Positions 33,616-43,154 of a stretch of 48,223 nucleotides of DNA are shown one piece after another (position 1 is the stretch's first letter; the number at the start of each line of letters is the position of its first letter). The notes beneath the pieces are model-generated. The model saw nothing but the letters and a program-made list of their open reading frames with translations. It searched no databases and was not told the origin of the DNA. A program made the position numbers and the translations under genes. The stretch covers positions 1-48,223 of the forward strand of contig CAZWPF010000009.1 of the NCBI GenBank assembly GCA_964636205.1, in the 5' to 3' direction. This DNA is from JBEBVQ01 sp964636205 (lineage in GTDB: Bacteria > Bacteroidota > Bacteroidia > Chitinophagales > Chitinophagaceae).

Positions 33616-34980
33616 CTAGTATTTTATCAGTTTCTTACAATATGGATTTTTGGAATCTTCCATCAATCTCAAGAAATAGTATCCCGAGGGTAAATCGGAA
33701 ACGCTGATGAGGCCCGATGCCGACAATACTCCCGACTGGATTTTCCTCCCTTGTAAATCCGCAATTGTATATGTTTCTGTTCCGAGATTGTTTTTCGAAA
33801 CTATTCGGATTACATCTTCCCTAACAGGATTAGGGTAAATGAAAAAAGGTTCGTCCGCGTTGATACTGCCGGTACCGATATGGGTCGGGTCGTATAATTC
33901 AATGATCCGATCGATCGAGCCACGGGTGCCGTTTGCTACAGAATTGCTGGTAGATAAGAATACGCGTCCGTCGGGTGAGATGCATATATCGCGCAAGCGA
34001 CCGAATTTTATGCCATCCACCGCTTTGGCAGAATTGGCTAAAGGAATATTGTTCCCGTCTAATTTTATTTGGTACAATTTATTGTCCTTCAATGTCGTCA
34101 TCAGCAACTGCCCCTGCCATTCGGGAAACATCCCTTGTCGATCGCTATAATAAGCCAGATCAGAAACTGCAAGTGTGGGCGTCCAGGCGAGTACTGATTC
34201 TACTACGTTTGAATCTGAGCAAAACTGTTGTTCCTGGGGTTGATCGCAAAAGCCGGTTATCTGTGGCCAGCCGTAGTTTCGACCTTTTACAATGATATTC
34301 AACTCGTCATCGTTACTAGGACCATGTTCTGTACTTATTAATTTGTCGGCAACAACTACCAGGCCTTGCGCATTCCGATGGCCCCAGGTCCATACTGCAC
34401 TCCCCGAAATAGGATTGTCTGCTGGAATGGTGCCGTCGAGATTGATTCTTAAGATTTTTCCATTTACAGAGCTTGGTTGTTGTGCTGCGGATTGTTGTTC
34501 CGCATCGCCGGTAGTAATAAACAGCTTGTCGCCCCAGATTAATAACCTGCAGCCGTTATGATTAAAGGCAGCATTTATATCATCTATCAATATTGTTGGA
34601 TCCTGGAGCCCGCTGCCGTTATACCTATATCTGACTACCTTCTCTGTGTAGCTTCCATTTTTTAAGTAGTTATAAGCTACAAACACATGTGGAGTAGTGA
34701 GAAATTCCGGGTGTAAGGCCATCCCCAACATCCCGCCCTCTCCGCGTATCAGGGTTTCAGATTCATGATGAACAGTGTCGGTACGACCGGATTTAGGTTC
34801 TAGTCGACAGATATAACCGTTTTTCTGGGTAAACCAGATATGATCGTCAGGGCCGTAAATGATCTCCCAAGGTATGAAAAGGCTGTCTTTGACAATGCGG
34901 GTCTGAAAGCTCGGCTGAGCGATAACAGCAGTACCCCAAAAGATGAACAACGTGGTCAGTTTAAATAGTAGCTGTTTCAT
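33616..34980 (-). CDS. Secreted PQQ-dependent sugar dehydrogenase-like protein with T9SS signal
   Basis: The 454-residue protein has a signal peptide (MKQLLFKLTTLFIFWGTAVIAQ) and a glucose/sorbosone dehydrogenase beta-propeller: GGMLGMALHPEF, VWTWGHRNAQGL, STEHGPSNDDELNII and GRNYGWPQITG, the family's cofactor-pocket motifs. The last ~80 residues are a type A T9SS sorting domain (FFIYPNPVREDVIRI...YFLRLMED...KKLIKY). It is expected at the cell surface or outside, oxidising a sugar. An in-frame ATG at 35010 would add 10 residues; 34980 gives the cleaner signal peptide. It follows the response regulator gene closely and may share its transcript. Confidence 0.88.
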   Translation of the reverse strand: MKQLLFKLTTLFIFWGTAVIAQPSFQTRIVKDSLFIPWEIIYGPDDHIWFTQKNGYICRLEPKSGRTDTVHHESETLIRGEGGMLGMALHPEFLTTPHVFVAYNYLKNGSYTEKVVRYRYNGSGLQDPTILIDDINAAFNHNGCRLLIWGDKLFITTGDAEQQSAAQQPSSVNGKILRINLDGTIPADNPISGSAVWTWGHRNAQGLVVVADKLISTEHGPSNDDELNIIVKGRNYGWPQITGFCDQPQEQQFCSDSNVVESVLAWTPTLAVSDLAYYSDRQGMFPEWQGQLLMTTLKDNKLYQIKLDGNNIPLANSAKAVDGIKFGRLRDICISPDGRVFLSTSNSVANGTRGSIDRIIELYDPTHIGTGSINADEPFFIYPNPVREDVIRIVSKNNLGTETYTIADLQGRKIQSGVLSASGLISVSDLPSGYYFLRLMEDSKNPYCKKLIKY

Positions 34981-35034
34981 AGGTTGGGCTTTCTGATTCA
35001 TGGATATCATTAATAAAACGATACCAACAATGAA

Positions 35035-35685
35035 TTAGTCTGTGAGTCCCATTGATATGGCAGCTTTAACCAAGCCTGCTGTATTCCGCACATGTAATTT
35101 CTGGAGCATGTTAAGGCGGTATTTCTCGACCGTACGCAGACTGAGGAACAGGCTATCGGCGATTTCCTGACTGGTATATTCTTGTACGATAAGACGGAGA
35201 ATGTCTTTTTCTCTGCGAGTGAGAACCGGAGGAGGACCAGATGCGTTACTTTTTTTGATTTTCAACACTTGCATAGCCAACTGCTCTTTCAGCATCTCGT
35301 CGATAAAGCGCTCGCCTTTATACACGGTTTCAATAGCATGAATCAAGGTCGATTGGTCGGTGTTTTTGAGCATGTATCCCAAACAGCCTTTGTCGAACAT
35401 GTTCCGAACATAAAAAGGAGTATCGAATCCGGTCATGGCCAATATTTTAATGTCCGGCCAGCGTTCGCGAATGATTTCGGCGAGTTCATCTCCTTTAATT
35501 CCAGGGAGTTGTATGTCGAGCAGCAACACATCCGGTTGCTTTTTTTCCAGTCCTTCGAGCAGGGCGTCCCCGGTTTCGTAACTATCAACCAGCCGAATTT
35601 GCTTACATGGTGACAGCATATTCTGAATGCCGGTGATCACCATAGGATGGTCATCGATTATAGCTACTTTGATAGGTTTTTTCAT
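35035..35685 (-). CDS. NarL/FixJ-family response regulator
   Basis: The 216-residue protein has a receiver domain with the acidic pair D11-D12 (IDDHPMV), phosphoacceptor D57 (LLLDIQLPG) and the conserved Lys near 107 (GYMLKN). The C-terminal LuxR-type helix-turn-helix (LTRREKDILRLIVQEYTSQEIADSL, SLRTVEKYRLNML) follows. It is a DNA-binding transcription factor. Its start overlaps the stop of the histidine kinase gene by 4 bp (ATGA), so the two form a two-component pair. Confidence 0.95.
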   Translation of the reverse strand: MKKPIKVAIIDDHPMVITGIQNMLSPCKQIRLVDSYETGDALLEGLEKKQPDVLLLDIQLPGIKGDELAEIIRERWPDIKILAMTGFDTPFYVRNMFDKGCLGYMLKNTDQSTLIHAIETVYKGERFIDEMLKEQLAMQVLKIKKSNASGPPPVLTRREKDILRLIVQEYTSQEIADSLFLSLRTVEKYRLNMLQKLHVRNTAGLVKAAISMGLTD

Positions 35686-37661
35686 GTTTCAGTTAGGTGC
35701 TGAAGAATATCAAATTCGATATCAATGGTGGTGCCTTTCTCCTGACCGTATTCGATATCGACGCGTCCATTCAACGCGTTTATTCTCGACAGCAATCCAT
35801 CTAAAATGCTTCTCGATTCAAACGTCACTTGCGCATCATCTTCGATAATTATGCTGAGCATATCTTCCTGCCAGTTAAACTGCACCACGACTAAGGTAAC
35901 ATTTTTCTGGCGGACTGAATGCGCGATCAGCTCTCTGAGGATCCTATACAATGGACGTTGAAATTCTCCCGAGAGTGCTGTCGGAGGGGGGCCATACGAC
36001 TGAAAATGAAGTTCTATACCGTGTTTATCGGCTGTCTTCTTGCAAAAATGTTGAATAGCCTCGTCCAATCCTCCTTGTAACAACGAGTCTAACATAAGGT
36101 TGTGGGCCGTCTCTCTGAGGTCGGTAGAAGTTTTATCGATCAAGCGCAGAATGTCTTGATATTGGGTAGAATTCGCCAATTCTTTATGCTCCTGGGGTAT
36201 CATACTCAAATTCATCTTGATGACCGAAAGCATACTACCTATGCCGTCATGTAGTTCCTGGCCTATTCGAATACTCTCCTGATCCTCACCTTTCATGATG
36301 GCTTTCATTTGCTCGATTTCCCGCTCTCGCTCCAACGCTCTGATGGCTTCTTGTTGCATCTTGCTCTTCGTTTGCATATTGCGGTAAACAATCCAAGATG
36401 CAGTGCCAATTAAAAATATGCCCAGAATAATGCTGCCGATCACCATGTTTTTCCGCATCAATGCTGCTTTGTGATTGGTGATCGCCAGTTGATTTATCGC
36501 CAACTCCCGATCCATCCGGAGGTTTTGATATTTCAACTCCAGGAAATTAGCCGATTGTACGGTATGTTCATCGGTAAGACTGTCTTTTAGATTGACATAA
36601 TTCTTTTGACTGATAAAAGCTTTGCTATAATTTTTTTGTTCCTCATAAATATGGGTCAGCAGGTTATAGGTGCGCATCAAATAAGTGCGGGTATTCAGCG
36701 ATTTTGCTAGTTCTACTGCTTTCAATGCACTCTGTTCGGCTTTGTCGAACATCCCCAGCCAATAGTAACTTTCTCCCAATGAGTTGTAAAAGCTCAGTTT
36801 GTTGAAAGGATTTTCTTCTGCGACTTGTAATAAACTATCTGCATGCTGAGTGAATTGCAAAGCCTGATCCAATTCGCCCAATTGTCGCCGGGCTCTGGCG
36901 ATATTCAACAAGGAAGCGATAATTGTGTGATTGTCTTTATGTTGAATACCCATGGATAAAGCCTGCTCATGGTATTTTAAACCCAATCTGATATTTGTAT
37001 CCTGAATAAAGAGTCCTTTACGGAAGAGAATACTGCTTAAAGTAGTAGTATCCTTCTCATGGAGGGCTGCTTTCTCGGCAAGTTTCGTGTATTGATATTG
37101 CTTTTCATCGTCCTGCAGAATTCGCCAAACTGCAGAAAGATTGTTGTAGGTACGGGCTAGCGGAGGATTATCTTCCAAATGGGTTTCTGCGAGCTCTAAA
37201 TATTTGTAGAAGAACCAAATCGCCCGCGTGTATTGTGATTTGTAAATATGCAGTCCCGCAAGACCGGTATAAGTATCCGAGATAATACTGAGGGGTAAGC
37301 CGGGAGAATAATGCAAGGCTTCTTGAAAGAACAGCAGTGCCGATTCGTAGTCTCCGGCGTACATAGCGGCGGTGGCTCTACCGTTCAGTGCTTTTACCAG
37401 TCCTTCCTTAAAGCCGGATGTCCTGCTTTCATTGATAGCTTTATGATAGTAAGAAATTGCCCGATCCGGCTGACGATGCAAATAAGCTTTTGCCGAGTCG
37501 AGGATTTTAAGTATGTGGTTGGTGTCAGCATTCTGTGGATTGGTTCGCGTCGGTGATACCCGAAACAGTAGCGAATCCTTAAACAGTTCTTGTGCATGCA
37601 GTTGTGCATCCCGCGGGGGAATAATCAACAAGATCCATAACCAAAGCCAGTTCTTAAACAT
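35682..37661 (-). CDS. TPR-containing sensor histidine kinase (HisKA_3 type)
   Basis: The 659-residue protein starts with a signal-like helix (MFKNWLWLWILLIIPP), then about 350 residues of tetratricopeptide repeats expected in the periplasm, one membrane helix (MVIGSIILGIFLIGTASWIVYRN), a coiled coil, and a HisKA_3 dimerisation domain with the phospho-His in QELHDGIGSML. The ATPase domain is degenerate: the N box reads RELIAHSVR and the G1 box EDDAQVTF, where DNGxG-type residues are expected. The ATG at 37661 is used; the longer frame to 37706 puts 15 residues before the signal. It overlaps the response regulator by 4 bp. Confidence 0.9.
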   Translation of the reverse strand: MFKNWLWLWILLIIPPRDAQLHAQELFKDSLLFRVSPTRTNPQNADTNHILKILDSAKAYLHRQPDRAISYYHKAINESRTSGFKEGLVKALNGRATAAMYAGDYESALLFFQEALHYSPGLPLSIISDTYTGLAGLHIYKSQYTRAIWFFYKYLELAETHLEDNPPLARTYNNLSAVWRILQDDEKQYQYTKLAEKAALHEKDTTTLSSILFRKGLFIQDTNIRLGLKYHEQALSMGIQHKDNHTIIASLLNIARARRQLGELDQALQFTQHADSLLQVAEENPFNKLSFYNSLGESYYWLGMFDKAEQSALKAVELAKSLNTRTYLMRTYNLLTHIYEEQKNYSKAFISQKNYVNLKDSLTDEHTVQSANFLELKYQNLRMDRELAINQLAITNHKAALMRKNMVIGSIILGIFLIGTASWIVYRNMQTKSKMQQEAIRALEREREIEQMKAIMKGEDQESIRIGQELHDGIGSMLSVIKMNLSMIPQEHKELANSTQYQDILRLIDKTSTDLRETAHNLMLDSLLQGGLDEAIQHFCKKTADKHGIELHFQSYGPPPTALSGEFQRPLYRILRELIAHSVRQKNVTLVVVQFNWQEDMLSIIIEDDAQVTFESRSILDGLLSRINALNGRVDIEYGQEKGTTIDIEFDILQHLTET

Positions 37662-37753
37662 CTCCCGCGGTAATATTTTGCTCTTTCTATAAGAGGCGCC
37701 CGGCATTATCTGGTTCCAATGTGAGACATGCCGCTACAGATGACCCGAAACTA

Positions 37754-39091
37754 CTATCGTAATAAAAGTACGTCGCCCTTTCTATTGATTTTTAGCCCCT
37801 GGAGATTTTCAGCTTCAATGATATAGAAGTAGGTTCCGGTTTCAGCGGGTACGCCATTATAGGTGCCATCCCAACTCCGGCTGTTGTCATTACTTCTGCC
37901 GTCCCATATTTTTTTACCCCAGCGATCGTAGATATCGAAGCGTTCTACGCGAATGAAATCCCCATAACTACCTATTCTAAACACATCATTCAGTCCGTCG
38001 TTGTTTGGCGTAAACGAATTAGGTATATAGATAGCAGGAGAGACGGTAACTGTAACTGATGCAGTGTCGAAGCATCCCAATGGGGTCTCTCCGATGATGG
38101 TATAGGTGCGGGAACTATCAGCCTTTATCGATTGTTGAATAGCGTGTTGATCGGCAAATACATGTTCCGGCAGCCAGGCGTTGATGAAGTAGGGAGAAGG
38201 ACTGCCCTGACTGGTCAAATCCAGTTGGTCTAAACGGTTGTCGAAATGGGTTTGATTCGCAAACAGGTTGAGAACAAAATCTTCCACGACAATATCATGT
38301 GCGGAGGTGTCCGGACAAAAATCATCGGTTACTACCAGCATCATTTTTTTAGAGCCTGCAGATTTATAAGCATGTTCAAATTCCAATCCCTCAATTACAT
38401 CTCCTTCTCCGGTGTACCAGTGATAATTATAATTATCGAAACGTTTCGCTTCTAGTTGCAACAGTCCACCGGTACAAATACTATCGGGTACTGTTCCGAT
38501 TATTTCCGCGAATACTGATTTATCGTGTAGCGTGACCGTATCAAAGGCCATGCAGCCTGAATTGACGTCCTTAACTGTGAGATAAAAAGTTTGGGAATCA
38601 TGAAGCGGCATCTGGCCGCGTGCGGGGTTTTTGGTGGAATCGACTAAAAAACTTCCCGGACTCCATTCAAAGCGATAAGAAGAGCCGTATATGATTTCCA
38701 CCGGCAATTCGAATTTGCCATGCCGGCAAACTACTCTATCCTCGCCCGCATCGATCAGGATCGGTGCATGTATTCTCATGGCGCGATAGATACGACTATA
38801 GCCGGTGGCTTCCGGCGGAGTGTAGCTGATGCTACATCGGTGTGGATATACTGAAATGTCTTTGGAGGCGAGTTTCGGACTAAAATACCAATCGCCGTTT
38901 TGTTCTATTATGCCACAGCCGGAAAAAGTACCTCCTGCGGGAATACCTTGAATCGGATGTAAAGTATCATCGTTGCACCAAGTGGTGGTAACAGGGGTGC
39001 CGTCTCCATTGAGGATGTTTACCTGTGCTATGGAGTTGGCAGTGAAACTTATGATAAGACTGAATAACGCTATGATTGATTTACAATTCAT
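37754..39091 (-). CDS. Secreted T9SS type B cargo protein with PKD-like domains
   Basis: The 445-residue protein has a signal peptide (SIIALFSLIISFTANSIAQ). The central part holds Ig/PKD-like beta domains (for example YRFEWSPGSFLVDSTKNP and YNYHWYTGEGDVIEG). The last ~85 residues are the gliding-motility-associated C-terminal (CHU_C) domain: PNSFTPNNDGLNDVFRIG, VERFDIYDRWGKKIWDG, SWDGTYNG...GTYFYIIEA, the type B T9SS sorting signal. The start is the ATG at 39091; the longer frame to 39166 lacks a signal. It probably sits on the cell surface as an adhesin-like protein, but no enzyme domain is visible. Confidence 0.85.
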   Translation of the reverse strand: MNCKSIIALFSLIISFTANSIAQVNILNGDGTPVTTTWCNDDTLHPIQGIPAGGTFSGCGIIEQNGDWYFSPKLASKDISVYPHRCSISYTPPEATGYSRIYRAMRIHAPILIDAGEDRVVCRHGKFELPVEIIYGSSYRFEWSPGSFLVDSTKNPARGQMPLHDSQTFYLTVKDVNSGCMAFDTVTLHDKSVFAEIIGTVPDSICTGGLLQLEAKRFDNYNYHWYTGEGDVIEGLEFEHAYKSAGSKKMMLVVTDDFCPDTSAHDIVVEDFVLNLFANQTHFDNRLDQLDLTSQGSPSPYFINAWLPEHVFADQHAIQQSIKADSSRTYTIIGETPLGCFDTASVTVTVSPAIYIPNSFTPNNDGLNDVFRIGSYGDFIRVERFDIYDRWGKKIWDGRSNDNSRSWDGTYNGVPAETGTYFYIIEAENLQGLKINRKGDVLLLR

Positions 39092-39168
39092 AAATGGTGT
39101 TGAAACTAATTTACGAAATGGCGCCGACTCAACAATGGAGTCGACGCCATATATGTCAGGACACAATC

Positions 39169-41907
39169 CTAAATCTTTTGTCCTTCTTTTATAAGCTTTT
39201 CAGTATGAATTACTTTACCTTCCTGATCGGAAATTGTAAGCAGATAAATACCTGAAGCCAGTTTGCTGATATCCACTGATGTAGCAGCTTGTTGATTTAA
39301 GATCAACTTGCCGTCGATGCTCTTCAGTTGGATATTTACAGGTTGAGCTGATTGAATGTAAATAGTATTGCTAGCCGGATTAGGGAATACCTTTACAGTT
39401 TCCGATTTATTGTAATGGCCAACAGATACATCATCATCATCGTCATCGTCATCATCATCAATGATGTTATTGATCTCGTACCATGCGGAGTCCGGACAAC
39501 CGTTCAGAGCACTATTCACTTTCACTGAGTACATACCATTTTCCTTAGCAGTGTAGGTAGAGTCGGTAGCATCCTGAATTGGATTGCCGTCCTTATACCA
39601 TTGATAGTTTTTGTAAACGCTGGAGCCGGTTACGCCCATAGTCAGACTATCGATAGTAATAGCCAGGTCTTGCACGCAGTCGCTGAATTTTACGAGGAAT
39701 GCATCAAGAGAACCAGCTGCTCCACCGTCAGCGAAAGTATCCTGATGTGCGCCGGGAGTAGCTAAGCTACCAGCATTTGGATGTCCGATTGGACGGTAGG
39801 TACGGCCTGTCATATAGATATTACCGTAGCCGTCAGCAGCGAGGTAACCACCGTTATCGTTGGTATTACTACCAAAGTATGTCCCCCATTCTCTGACACC
39901 GGTGGTATCAAATTTAACCATGAATACATCTGCCAGACCAATTAGGGTATCATGCGGTGCTCCCGGAGTGGCAATACCTGCTGTATCCGCAGTTTGTCCG
40001 CCTAAGTACACGCTATAACCCTGAGTAGTAACATGTGCGGCGCTACCGCCATAGTAAGTACACCAGTCACGAGTACCATCGGTATAAAATTTCACCAGGA
40101 AGTTACATTGGCCACCTGATACGGTGTCTTGGTGAGCGCCCGGAGTAGCCAAACCCGGACTACGAACGATGCCTGTCATGTAAACATTCCCGGCATCATC
40201 TACTGCTACGGAGTTAGCCATTTCCAGACTGGGTCCACCGAAGTAAGTAGCCCATTCTCTCTGACCTTGCACATCAAATTTTACTAGGAAGCCATCGTAC
40301 ATGACATCTAAGTTCGGCTGGTAGCTACCCGGAGTTGCCAGGTTGGTGCTCATATCGGTGGTACTTGCCAAATATACTTTTTGGTTGGTTGCGTCCCAAC
40401 CAACTTTGGCAGGCAAATTATCGGTACCTTCATTTTGAGCGTCTCCGTAATAGGTCGCCCAAGATAAAACTCCGTCTTCTGTGAATTTAGCTAGGTAGAC
40501 GTCCACGGCACCTCCATGTGTAGATTGGAAGGCAGAACCATGCGCAATACCTGTGGTGCTTCTGGTGTGTCCAGCGATGTAGATATGTCCGCCTTTGTCG
40601 CTTACGATATCGGTGGCATCATCCGCAGCTTCTCCACCGAAGTATGTAGCCCATATTCTATTACCGGCTCCATCAAATTTTACGATAAAAGCATCTGAGC
40701 CTCCGTTCAGAGTGGTTTGGTGACTGCCGGTAGTAGAGAGATTAACATCTGTACTTCCTGAGCTACCTACCATGTAAATAAAGCCCAGTTCATCTACAGC
40801 TACTCCTGTTCCATCTTCACCGCCATTTCCACCGTAGTAAGTTCCCCAGAGACGCTTCCCGGTAGCGTCAAATTTCACCAGGAATGCATCGTTGGGTCCG
40901 GCATTTGGATTGTTGGTGCCACCCCAGGCTTGTTGGAAAGCACCGGTGGTTGCAATATTGTTCAAGCTGTTGGTATAACCAACCATGTACACATTAAGTT
41001 CGTCGTCAAATGCGGTGGCATTTCCCACATCCCATTCTGCACCCGGAGTACCGAATTGCGTTGTGTAACCGGGGCCGATACCGCCATAATAGGTAGCCCA
41101 TTCTACGGTAGGATCGATAGTGAATTTCTCAAAAGTATTGTACGGCGCGGTTTTGAAACTGAGTTTGTTGCCGTTGAGGTGAAATCTGGAAGCTACCTCA
41201 TTCCCTTGTTCATCAAAGCTATAAGGGGCATTTTCAGTAATACTTCCGGCGGGAGTAGTAGCAGTAAAGCTGCCGTCTTTATTGATACGCAGGGATTGAG
41301 CGCCATCAAACTGGATATTAATATCAGAAACACGACCTCCGGGATGAACTACGAAGTCATACTCAAAAGTGTTATCATTCAGATATAAAACCCAGTCGAT
41401 ATTGGGGTAAATATCTTGATAAACAACCTTGTTGAAGGCCATTGCTTTGGAGGGATTCTCTCCTTTGTAATATTGTTCGAAATAATCCTGATAGCCTTCA
41501 CGAACGATTGTCGCATCTTTGTTAGCACCGACAAGGGTTACATCCATACGGTAAGTATGCACCATTTCGGTTTCTGGGTTCATACTGTTCCACTGATAAT
41601 GGATGTTGCCGCTGCCGATGAAAACATTGACATTCGTCCGGGTAACCAATTTAAAATCAATATCGTCTCTCAACTGACGATTTTGGTCCACGATCTGACC
41701 CTTGTTCTCAAGGAAATAGAGACCGTTTGTTCCGACATGACCAAACTGTGCCGGTCTTACAGGAACCTGTGGTTTCATCAGCGCCGACTTGTTTGCCGGG
41801 CTGTTTAAGTCGGAATGACCATGTGAGTAGGCCTGTACCTCGCCTCCCGAGAGGGATGCGAGGAGCATACAGACCACTGGTAGTTTAAGTAACTTGTTGC
41901 TCATCAT
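39169..41907 (-). CDS. Large T9SS cargo protein with SBBP propeller repeats
   Basis: The 912-residue protein has a signal peptide (KLPVVCMLLASLSGGEVQA), an N-terminal domain with NGLYFLENKGQIVDQ (as in SBBP/DUF7948 proteins), and about eight SBBP repeats of ~55 residues, each with xWATYYGG, a GNVYMTG-like segment, ATPGAHQ and DAFLVKFD. An Ig-like domain (YKNYQWYKDGNPIQDAT) and an unbroken run of ten Asp then lead to the type A T9SS domain (KVFPNPASNTIYIQ...KLIKEGQKI). The start is the ATG at 41907 (41904 also possible), because a promoter lies between it and the longer frame's start. It should be exported to the surface; the partner is unknown. Confidence 0.88.
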   Translation of the reverse strand: MMSNKLLKLPVVCMLLASLSGGEVQAYSHGHSDLNSPANKSALMKPQVPVRPAQFGHVGTNGLYFLENKGQIVDQNRQLRDDIDFKLVTRTNVNVFIGSGNIHYQWNSMNPETEMVHTYRMDVTLVGANKDATIVREGYQDYFEQYYKGENPSKAMAFNKVVYQDIYPNIDWVLYLNDNTFEYDFVVHPGGRVSDINIQFDGAQSLRINKDGSFTATTPAGSITENAPYSFDEQGNEVASRFHLNGNKLSFKTAPYNTFEKFTIDPTVEWATYYGGIGPGYTTQFGTPGAEWDVGNATAFDDELNVYMVGYTNSLNNIATTGAFQQAWGGTNNPNAGPNDAFLVKFDATGKRLWGTYYGGNGGEDGTGVAVDELGFIYMVGSSGSTDVNLSTTGSHQTTLNGGSDAFIVKFDGAGNRIWATYFGGEAADDATDIVSDKGGHIYIAGHTRSTTGIAHGSAFQSTHGGAVDVYLAKFTEDGVLSWATYYGDAQNEGTDNLPAKVGWDATNQKVYLASTTDMSTNLATPGSYQPNLDVMYDGFLVKFDVQGQREWATYFGGPSLEMANSVAVDDAGNVYMTGIVRSPGLATPGAHQDTVSGGQCNFLVKFYTDGTRDWCTYYGGSAAHVTTQGYSVYLGGQTADTAGIATPGAPHDTLIGLADVFMVKFDTTGVREWGTYFGSNTNDNGGYLAADGYGNIYMTGRTYRPIGHPNAGSLATPGAHQDTFADGGAAGSLDAFLVKFSDCVQDLAITIDSLTMGVTGSSVYKNYQWYKDGNPIQDATDSTYTAKENGMYSVKVNSALNGCPDSAWYEINNIIDDDDDDDDDDVSVGHYNKSETVKVFPNPASNTIYIQSAQPVNIQLKSIDGKLILNQQAATSVDISKLASGIYLLTISDQEGKVIHTEKLIKEGQKI

Positions 41908-41939
41908 AAAAAAAAATTTATTGGGGTAAAGGAATATAT

Positions 41940-41971
41940 CAAAACTATCTTTTAAAAACACAGGCCACAAG
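41940..41971 (-). promoter_or_regulatory. Promoter of the SBBP-repeat gene
   Basis: On the minus strand CTTG (41968-41971) and TAGTTTTG (41940-41947) are spaced 20 bp, close to consensus. The A-rich leader then leads to the ATG at 41907. Confidence 0.6.
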
Positions 41972-42079
41972 AAGGGAAATACACCTATTTCGAATATCGT
42001 AGAAATACTATTTTTTTTGTTGCTATTTATAAGTGGTGTTAATTTGTGTGGGAGAATCGTAATTTTTTACGGAATATTT

Positions 42080-42087
42080 TAGGTTTG
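42080..42087 (+). promoter_or_regulatory. -7 element of the lemA operon
   Basis: TAGGTTTG matches TAnnTTTG exactly, 15 bp before the ATG at 42103. Confidence 0.55.
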
Positions 42088-42102
42088 TATTAAACGCACA
42101 TC

Positions 42103-42693
42103 ATGAAACGCAGTTCCTTACCCCTTTTGTTGGTACTCGCTATTTTGTTATTGATAGGAGGTTGTTCCACTTGTAATATGCAGCGCACTTTCGTAGAGAC
42201 TGATGAGGATGTGAAAGCGAAATGGAGTGAGGTGCAGAATCAATATCAAAGGAGGGCGGATTTAGTCCCCAATCTGGTAAAAGTTGTGGAGAAAGCCGCC
42301 GATTTTGAGAAGTCGACGCTGGAATCTGTGATTAATGCTCGCGCCAAGGCAACTTCCATTCAAGTCAACGCAGATCAGCTCACACCCGAGAAGTTGGCAG
42401 AATTTCAGCAAGCACAGGGTGAACTTAGTCAGGCGCTGGGCCGATTGATGATGGTATCGGAACGCTATCCGGATTTAAAGGTCAATCAGAATTTTCTAAC
42501 CTTGCAAGATCAGCTGGAAAGTACAGATAACAGGATCACCGTTGCGCGGAAGAATTTCAACGAATCAGTGCAGAAGTATAATGTAGCTGTGCGTACATTT
42601 CCTAACAATATTTTCGCGCGTATGTTGGGATTCGACGCCAGAACAACATTTGAAGCTGATGAATCGGCACAAAGGGCACCTCAAATTCAATAA
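42103..42693 (+). CDS. lemA: LemA family protein
   Basis: The 196-residue membrane-anchored protein has one N-terminal hydrophobic helix and then the LemA core: KWSEVQNQYQRRADLVPNLVKVVEKAADFEKSTLESVINAR (about 40-80), VSERYPDLKVNQNFLTLQDQLESTDNRITVARKNFNESVQKYN, and RTFPNNIFARMLGF near the end. LemA proteins form a helical bundle outside the cytoplasm; the function is poorly known. A LIGGCSTC segment near residue 20 could serve as a lipobox. Its stop overlaps the next ATG (TAATG), and two TPM-domain genes follow, a very common trio. Confidence 0.95.
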   Translation: MKRSSLPLLLVLAILLLIGGCSTCNMQRTFVETDEDVKAKWSEVQNQYQRRADLVPNLVKVVEKAADFEKSTLESVINARAKATSIQVNADQLTPEKLAEFQQAQGELSQALGRLMMVSERYPDLKVNQNFLTLQDQLESTDNRITVARKNFNESVQKYNVAVRTFPNNIFARMLGFDARTTFEADESAQRAPQIQ

Positions 42694-43154
42694 TGGGGAT
42701 TAGTGATTTTCTAAATAGTAAATCGACGAAGGCAGTTATTGCTGAAGATCAGGTGGTGGCAGCCATCCGACAGGCGGAGTCAACGACAACCGGAGAAATC
42801 CGGGTTTGTGTGGAAGCACATTGCAAATACATGGACGCGCTCGATCGCGCGCATGAGCTGTTTTGGGAGTTAGGGATGGATCAGACCGAGCAAAGGAACG
42901 GGGTTTTGATTTATTTGGCGCTCAAAGATCATCAGTATGCTATTTACAGTGATGAGGCAATTAGCCAAGGCCAATTATCCCACTTGTGCATCGATGCTGC
43001 CAAGATGTTGAAGAATGGTTTAAAGGATCAGAACCCGACGGTCGCATTATGCGATACGATCGTTTATATCGGAAATGCACTTGCGACAGTTTTTCCTTCC
43101 GATCCCGGCATTGAGCGGAACGAACTTCCTGATGAAATAATATTTGATTTATGA
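42693..43154 (+). CDS. TPM-domain protein, soluble
   Basis: The 153-residue protein is a TPM (PF04536) domain without signal peptide or anchor: QAESTTTGEIRVCVEAHC, ERNGVLIYLALKDHQYAIYSDEAI, and an ending EIIFDL. The TPM fold is linked with membrane-protein and photosystem repair in plants and has unknown substrate in bacteria. It overlaps lemA by 1 bp and the following TPM gene by 4 bp (ATGA), so the three are translationally coupled. Confidence 0.85.
   Translation: MGISDFLNSKSTKAVIAEDQVVAAIRQAESTTTGEIRVCVEAHCKYMDALDRAHELFWELGMDQTEQRNGVLIYLALKDHQYAIYSDEAISQGQLSHLCIDAAKMLKNGLKDQNPTVALCDTIVYIGNALATVFPSDPGIERNELPDEIIFDL

Noticed and set aside
40930..41388. 152-codon plus-strand frame inside the SBBP-repeat gene
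   Set aside because: It is antisense to the repeat-bearing domain and arises from its biased codon pattern; no independent start signals.
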